A stretch of 64,000 bases of DNA from JADZFO01 sp964512635 (GTDB lineage Bacteria > 4484-113 > JAFGCY01). The notes under the pieces were generated by a model, which saw nothing but the letters and a program-made list of their open reading frames with translations, was not told the DNA's origin and made no database searches. This document shows, one piece after another, positions 59,903-64,000 of the stretch. The stretch is taken from assembly GCA_964512635.1 (NCBI GenBank), contig CAZEJB010000003.1:124001-188000 (forward strand), read 5' to 3'. A program made the position numbers and the translations under genes. Position 1 is the stretch's first letter. Each line of letters opens with the position of its first letter.

Positions 59903-61507
59903 CTAGTTCGCAGGAACCTGGGCGGTACCGTCGAAGTAGCTCTGATAGATCGGCCAGGAGTAGTTGGCAACCTTGCGGCCCAGATCAAGCGCAGCGATGT
60001 TGTCCGACTGGGTGTGGAAGCCGCCCATCACGCGTGAGATACCGGCCATCTCGGCCGTAGCGGTAAAGGTCGGCAGCTCGAGCAGGACCGGCTCGTCCAT
60101 CGGCTCATGGGTGATGGAGCCCGGAACGCGCGGGGCGCAGAAGCCAAACCAGTCACTGCCTGAGAAGAGCTTCAGGATTGTTGAGGCGCCGGCGCTGACT
60201 GTGCTGTGTCCCGAAGGATAGGACGGGAAGGGCGGGCAAACGAAGTAGTCCGGGGAGTAGTTCTTCCACTCTTCAGCGGGAACCATGCCCACGCCCTTGC
60301 CATAGCCCAGCCAGTCGGGGAGCATCTTGCCCTTGTAGTAGTACTTCACCAGGGCCTGAGGACGCGGGCTGTCATAGACATACTTGGCTTCCCAGCAGGC
60401 CACGAAGGTGTCGTGGCATACAGCGCCGACAGCGAAGAAGAGCTTGACGTCCTGATCCAGGTTGTAATGGTCGCGGCGCGACAGGTCCTGGGCAAAACGC
60501 AGCCAATGGCCGGACTGGCCGGTTGAACGCGGACCGTCACGCATGAACTCGACAATGGCCTTCTGCATCGGGGTCATAGTCGCGGTATAGCGGATAACTT
60601 CGTCTACCTCAGCCTTCAGCTGCGGGCTGTCCAGTCCGGGAGGAGGTCCCGGACGGAACTGATCACCGCTCTTAAGCGCCACAGTCTTGACATGGCCCCA
60701 CTGCGGGGTCAAACCACCCGGAGCAATGCGGGTGCCATCAAGCAGTGTAAACCACTTCGGCATCCAGTGACTTGGATCCTTGCACTCATCTGCTGTGTTC
60801 TTACAGACATAGCCGGTCCAGTCGGAATAGGGCTTGCCGTTGCTGCCCTGCATATCGCCGGCCTGGTTCGCGCCGTCATTGCGATGCGCCGCAACCACAG
60901 CTTCAGCCGCGGCATTGCCGATACCGGCAGGTGTGGAAGTATCTGTCGAATCGTTGGCGGGGTCGTAGCCCATCGCCTGAAGTTCCTGATTAATCAGGGC
61001 CTGCAATTCAGGCTGCGGAAAGACGTAGAGCATCGCATGATGCGCAGCGTAGGAGATAGCTTCCTGCTTGTTTGCGTCATTTCGTTCTGCCGCGGGCCGC
61101 CGAAGCGTGCCACCCAGGACCGTGCCGACAGCCTTTTCGTCATACGCGGCCCAGGCCTCGTACATGGCGCTGGTGACAATCATCATCTGCCTGGCGATGA
61201 TGGTGGGACGTGCCAGCTTGGTGACCTTCTCAACATCCGTGGCGGTGACCTCTTCCAGAATGTCGATCCACTTGTAAGCTGCCGTCGCCTCTTTGTAGTC
61301 CGGATAAATAGCGGAACCGTCGCGCGTCGCGGCCATATAGTGCATCCGCGAGGGATCCATCTCCATCTGGCTCAGAGGCGAATGCTCAAAGCCAACTATG
61401 TTCGAAGCCGCAGCGGCCTCCTCGGCTCGCGCGTTTGGCGTGTTACCGGCCACAATGACCAGTAACAGGAATATCAAGACCCACGGTCCCCAGGTGAACA
61501 ACCTCAT
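59903..61507 (-). CDS. Exported vanadium-dependent haloperoxidase (PAP2 superfamily)
   Basis: 534 aa with a signal peptide (VLIFLLLVIVAGNTPNARA). All three vanadate-binding motifs are intact: KYVYDSPRP (Kx6RP), YPSGHS (PSGH) and SRVMGGFHTQSDN (SRx5Hx3D). These enzymes oxidise halides with hydrogen peroxide, or in relatives act as acid phosphatases; the His within SGHS and the full set of ligands favour the haloperoxidase assignment. AAGGGG precedes ATG 61507. It is a single-gene transcript with its own terminator. The 61508-61756 gap has no gene; only AT-rich promoter-like DNA is seen. Confidence 0.9.
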   Translation of the reverse strand: MRLFTWGPWVLIFLLLVIVAGNTPNARAEEAAAASNIVGFEHSPLSQMEMDPSRMHYMAATRDGSAIYPDYKEATAAYKWIDILEEVTATDVEKVTKLARPTIIARQMMIVTSAMYEAWAAYDEKAVGTVLGGTLRRPAAERNDANKQEAISYAAHHAMLYVFPQPELQALINQELQAMGYDPANDSTDTSTPAGIGNAAAEAVVAAHRNDGANQAGDMQGSNGKPYSDWTGYVCKNTADECKDPSHWMPKWFTLLDGTRIAPGGLTPQWGHVKTVALKSGDQFRPGPPPGLDSPQLKAEVDEVIRYTATMTPMQKAIVEFMRDGPRSTGQSGHWLRFAQDLSRRDHYNLDQDVKLFFAVGAVCHDTFVACWEAKYVYDSPRPQALVKYYYKGKMLPDWLGYGKGVGMVPAEEWKNYSPDYFVCPPFPSYPSGHSTVSAGASTILKLFSGSDWFGFCAPRVPGSITHEPMDEPVLLELPTFTATAEMAGISRVMGGFHTQSDNIAALDLGRKVANYSWPIYQSYFDGTAQVPAN

Positions 61508-61760
61508 TGCTTTCCCCTTTACAGTCTGAAGGTTTTGAAGAAGGGCACCCGTTTGCCGGAACCGCAGCTACCACTGCAACGGGTCCACACGGCAGAATAA
61601 CACTCCGCGGGCAGAAAATCCAGTAAACCGAACAGTTAATCTCACGCTTTTTTCAATACTAAAACCGTGAAAGTTTTAACATTGCCGAGTTGAAAATTGA
61701 GTGTTGACAGGAGGCATGCACCTGTCTTGTTGTAGGAATTCTGAATCGGTATGCAGGTAA

Positions 61761-61846
61761 TGGTGCCGAAGGGGGGACTCGAACCCCCACGCCCTTGCGA
61801 GCACTAGGTCCTGAACCTAGCGTGTCTGCCATTCCACCACTTCGGC
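61761..61846 (-). tRNA. tRNA-Leu (anticodon CAG)
   Basis: The minus strand starts GCCGAAG and ends CTTCGGC-A with CCA encoded. The anticodon stem-loop CTAGG-TTCAGGA-CCTAG gives CAG; a variable arm (TGCTCGCAAGGGCG) and the T arm GGGGG-TTCGAGT-CCCCC complete a class II tRNA. Confidence 0.97.
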
Positions 61847-61856
61847 GAGGGGAAAT

Positions 61857-61885
61857 ACTATACCCGGCTTGAGCGGCTTTTGCAA
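61857..61885 (-). promoter_or_regulatory. Promoter of tRNA-Leu
   Basis: Minus strand TTGCAA (61885-61880), 17-bp spacer, TATAGT (61862-61857), ending 10 nt before the tRNA. Confidence 0.8.
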
Positions 61886-61969
61886 GTACAAGTTTGGCTG
61901 TCGCCCGCAGGTACTGTTAAGTCTCTTTGAAACCAGCCTCCTGGACCTTGCCAGTTTGACCGCCGGTCC

Positions 61970-61975
61970 TACAAT
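61970..61975 (+). promoter_or_regulatory. -10 box TACAAT of fliQ, leaderless start
   Basis: TACAAT, then AGAAGC (6 nt), then ATG 61982. A weak TTGCCA lies 16 bp upstream of the box. Confidence 0.68.
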
Positions 61976-61981
61976 AGAAGC

Positions 61982-62248
61982 ATGGAATCGGCCTATCTTG
62001 ATGCAGCCAGTCGCGCTGTGACCACAACCCTCGCTCTGGCAACACCGGTGCTGCTGGTGTCCCTGGTGCTTGGAGTGCTTGTAGGAATCATGCAGGCAGT
62101 TACCAGCGTGCAGGAACAGACCCTGAGCTTCGTACCCAAGATCTTCGCCGTTGCCGCGGTGTTAATCCTCCTGGCACCCTGGATGCAGCGCATGATGGAC
62201 ACCTTTGCCCGCGGAATCTTTGGCGACCTCAGCAGCTTCATCAACTAG
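61982..62248 (+). CDS. fliQ: Flagellar export apparatus protein FliQ
   Basis: 88 aa with two membrane helices. The family pattern is clear: LALATPVLLVSLVLGVLVGIMQAVTSVQEQTLSFVPKI. FliQ, with FliP and FliR, forms the export gate of the flagellar type III system; the injectisome homologue (SctS) is less likely but not excluded. fliP, fliR and flhB are not adjacent, which is unusual, so the flagellar genes appear to be scattered. Confidence 0.88.
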   Translation: MESAYLDAASRAVTTTLALATPVLLVSLVLGVLVGIMQAVTSVQEQTLSFVPKIFAVAAVLILLAPWMQRMMDTFARGIFGDLSSFIN

Positions 62249-62263
62249 CGCCATGTTCCGGCG

Positions 62264-62593
62264 CTAGAGGTAGGGTGTGTCAACGACCGTGTCCTGCATC
62301 ATGTCCGAACCTGGTTCTGCTACGGCACAGTTGTTCATAACCGTCTTCACACCGGGAACGGCGCTGGCAACCTCACTGATCGCGACCTTGTCCTCTTCTT
62401 TAAGAATCTCGCCCGTAATCAGCACTACGCCATTGTCCTGCAGACTGACTTCGTAGGTGTACTGGCTGGTACGCGGATCGTCCTTAAGCGCCTTAAGCAC
62501 GGCGCCTTCCAGTTTGCCCTTGGCCATCAAATCGCAGCCACCAAGGGCGGCCAGCGCGAGCAGCGCGATCAGCAATGCAACAGCAATACGCAT
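62264..62593 (-). CDS. BON-domain lipoprotein
   Basis: 109 aa. The signal peptide ends in LAALGGCDL (lipobox), followed by a single BON domain (LEGAVLKALKDDPRTSQYTYEVSLQDNGVVLITGEI ... VASAVPGVKTVMNNCAV). BON proteins sit in the periplasm and bind phospholipids or envelope components; OsmY and DolP are relatives. ATG 62593 is six nt after TATAAT and gives the correct lipobox distance. Its promoter lies inside the 23-bp gap behind comF. Confidence 0.88.
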   Translation of the reverse strand: MRIAVALLIALLALAALGGCDLMAKGKLEGAVLKALKDDPRTSQYTYEVSLQDNGVVLITGEILKEEDKVAISEVASAVPGVKTVMNNCAVAEPGSDMMQDTVVDTPYL

Positions 62594-62599
62594 AGGCAG

Positions 62600-62605
62600 A
62601 TTATA
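62600..62605 (-). promoter_or_regulatory. -10 box TATAAT of the BON lipoprotein gene, leaderless start
   Basis: Minus-strand TATAAT, then CTGCCT (6 nt), then ATG 62593; the -35 region would lie in the last codons of comF. Confidence 0.7.
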
Positions 62606-62615
62606 GCTCTGCCAG

Positions 62616-63401
62616 CTAAAGACCAATCGGGGCTGGGACATCATCGTCCGGTTCAAAGCCGCGGCTGGTGGAAAAGGCAGTCAGAGCATAACTGGCCGCA
62701 GCTCCGGCGCGTCGCAACGCCCGTGAGCAGGCCAGCATGGTCGAGCCGGTGGTCATAACATCATCCACCACAATGAAGCAGCCGCCGCGCACCTGGTCGC
62801 GAAGGCTCTCCGGCACGCTGAAGGCGCCGCGGACATTCTCCTGGCGCTGGTTGAGGCTCTTGCCGACCTGCGTCTCTGTGTCCCGGGTACGCTCCAGCAA
62901 TTCCGGCCGACAGGGGCACCCTAGTTGCTGCGCGACACGCTGAGCCAGAAAGTCCGCCTGATTGAATCGCCGTTTGCGCAGGCGAGCGGAATACATGGGA
63001 ACCGGGATTACCGCATTAATGCTCAGTCCCGCCTGGCCATAAAGCGCCATGGCACCCGGGGCCAGCCAGGGCTGCATCTTCTCGGCCAGAACCTGGCCCG
63101 CCGCCTGACGGCGCTGGTATTTGAACTCGGCGAGCAGTTTGCGACCCACCTGGTTGTAGACCAGCAGACTACGGGCGCGCTCTACTCCCAGCGTGCGCCC
63201 GTGACATTCACCGCAATCCGGGCTGGCATAAGCCGTCTGTCGCCGGCGGCCGCAACGCAGGCAGGCGTTGCCGACAGGCTGCAGCAGGGCGCTGCATTCC
63301 TGGCACAGCGCATCTTCACCGAGGCGCTGGCAGAGCAGGCAGCGCGTGGGGATCAGCAGCCGGGCGAACCAGAGCCCAAGTTTGCCAGCGATCCCGCTCA
63401 T
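62616..63401 (-). CDS. comF: ComF-family phosphoribosyltransferase-like protein
   Basis: 261 aa. A zinc-ribbon N-terminus (TRCLLCQRLGEDALCQEC, ACLRCGRRR, CGECHG) precedes a PRTase fold with the PRPP loop CFIVVDDVMTTGSTM and the ComF motif RKRRFNQADFLAQ. In competent bacteria ComF helps bring DNA into the cell; elsewhere its role is unclear. It starts 1 bp after hldE (TGAGATG) and is co-transcribed with it. Confidence 0.92.
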   Translation of the reverse strand: MSGIAGKLGLWFARLLIPTRCLLCQRLGEDALCQECSALLQPVGNACLRCGRRRQTAYASPDCGECHGRTLGVERARSLLVYNQVGRKLLAEFKYQRRQAAGQVLAEKMQPWLAPGAMALYGQAGLSINAVIPVPMYSARLRKRRFNQADFLAQRVAQQLGCPCRPELLERTRDTETQVGKSLNQRQENVRGAFSVPESLRDQVRGGCFIVVDDVMTTGSTMLACSRALRRAGAAASYALTAFSTSRGFEPDDDVPAPIGL

Positions 63402-63402
63402 C

Positions 63403-63885
63403 TCAGTCCGATTCAGGGTCCAGAGACCGGATGCGACGCAATAGCTCTGTCGTCGAGAAGCCTTCGAGCAGTGGCACTAGAACCACCCTGCCCCCACGGG
63501 CTTCTACAATCTCCCGGCCCACGACCTGACGCCCGGCATAGTCAGCGCCCTTGACCAGCACGTCAGGCTGCAGCAGTTCGATGAGTTGCAGCGGAGTGTC
63601 CTCGTCGAAGATCACAACGGCGTCAACACAGCGCAGTGCTTCCAGCATCTGGCGCCGTTCAGCCTGTCGCAGGATCGGACGATCCGGCCCTTTGCCCTGG
63701 CGCTGAACTGATGCATCGCTGTTCAGGCCGACGAGCAGCACATCGCCTTGCGCTCTAGCCGCCTCAAGCTGGCTGAGATGCCCAGGGTGCAACAGGTCAA
63801 AAACCCCGTTAGTAAAAACGATTACCTTGCCACTGCCGCGCCAGCTTTCCAGCTGCTGCTGCAGCTCGGGGCTAAGCGCCGCCAT
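63403..63885 (-). CDS. hldE: D-glycero-beta-D-manno-heptose 1-phosphate adenylyltransferase
   Basis: 160 aa nucleotidyltransferase (RfaE2 module). VFTNGVFDLLHPGHL holds the HxGH motif; LLVGLNSDASVQRQGKGPDRPI and LLQPDVLVKGADY are family blocks. It makes ADP-heptose for the LPS core. It is a separate protein: the upstream kinase module ends at 63872, overlapping its start by 14 nt in another frame, so kinase and adenylyltransferase are split rather than fused as in E. coli HldE. Confidence 0.92.
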   Translation of the reverse strand: MAALSPELQQQLESWRGSGKVIVFTNGVFDLLHPGHLSQLEAARAQGDVLLVGLNSDASVQRQGKGPDRPILRQAERRQMLEALRCVDAVVIFDEDTPLQLIELLQPDVLVKGADYAGRQVVGREIVEARGGRVVLVPLLEGFSTTELLRRIRSLDPESD

Positions 63886-64000
63886 GAGCTGAGCCCTCCC
63901 CGGCGCTGAGCTGCTGAATCTCCAGGCGCATCTCTTCAGCCGTGACCGCAGCTACACCAAGTTTGCCGACAGCCAGACTGCCGGCCAGGTTGCCAAGCTC
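63872..64000 (-). CDS. Heptose 7-phosphate kinase module (RfaE1), C-terminal end only
   Basis: Forty-two codons at the window edge: ELGNLAGSLAVGKLGVAAVT then AEEMRLEIQQLSAGEG. The A-N-x-A-x-x-x-x-V-x-K-x-G pattern is the C-terminal end of PfkB-type kinases, and the position before the adenylyltransferase fits RfaE1. The rest lies outside the window. Confidence 0.8.
   Translation of the reverse strand, partial: ELGNLAGSLAVGKLGVAAVTAEEMRLEIQQLSAGEGSAHGGA

Overview
This is a GC-rich (about 60% by eye) bacterial chromosome segment with about 55 protein genes, one 5S rRNA and one tRNA-Leu. The cell envelope looks diderm: ADP-heptose synthesis (hldE pieces), a KpsF/KdsD-type sugar-phosphate isomerase, a heptosyltransferase-like GT9 enzyme, an OstA-like exported protein, lipoproteins and SPOR and BON proteins. 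Tat export (TatA plus several Tat-type substrates), a type IV prepilin peptidase and two flagellar-type genes (FliQ, a FlgJ-like rod-binding protein) are also present. I cannot name a phylum from the sequence; the mix suggests a poorly sampled, deep-branching diderm lineage rather than a standard proteobacterium.

Layout. 1-5.7 kb: a truncated PAS gene, prfB with its programmed frameshift, a ferritin-like protein, three tandem exported Rieske proteins and a PrsW-type membrane protease. 5.7-12.8 kb: a PKD/IPT lipoprotein, a large permease, a SixA-like phosphatase, an exported unknown, and a flagellar rod-binding-like protein. 12.9-18.3 kb: a division and envelope operon (WecG/TagA glycosyltransferase, FtsE, FtsX, M23 hydrolase, S41 protease). 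18.4-24 kb: NYN nuclease, OstA-like protein, IPT protein, receiver-PP2C phosphatase. 24-33 kb: prepilin peptidase, thiD, kpsF, a V4R-like protein, a RAYT transposase between perfect inverted repeats, Amj flippase, a degenerate 5'-nucleotidase-like protein. 32.6-38 kb: sugar transferase, acetyltransferase, then an accessory patch with REP hairpins, a minisatellite, an AT-richer orphan and an Rhs remnant. 38-50.6 kb: SPOR protein, ThiE-like, TlpA-like, GT9, an XRE regulator pair, ahcY, an S55 protein and a TPR-AAA ATPase. 50.6-58.4 kb: PadR, S4 protein, GGDEF, DHH-like protein, duplicated DUF4139 genes, tatA. 58.4-64 kb: 5S rRNA, DUF1028, vanadium haloperoxidase, tRNA-Leu, fliQ, BON lipoprotein, comF, hldE.

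The strongest whole-window signal is transcriptional. About twenty genes have a TANNNT -10 box ending only 5-8 nt before the start codon (most often 6), with no Shine-Dalgarno between. This predicts widespread leaderless mRNAs and corrects many start codons. It coexists with ordinary Shine-Dalgarno genes, mostly inside operons.
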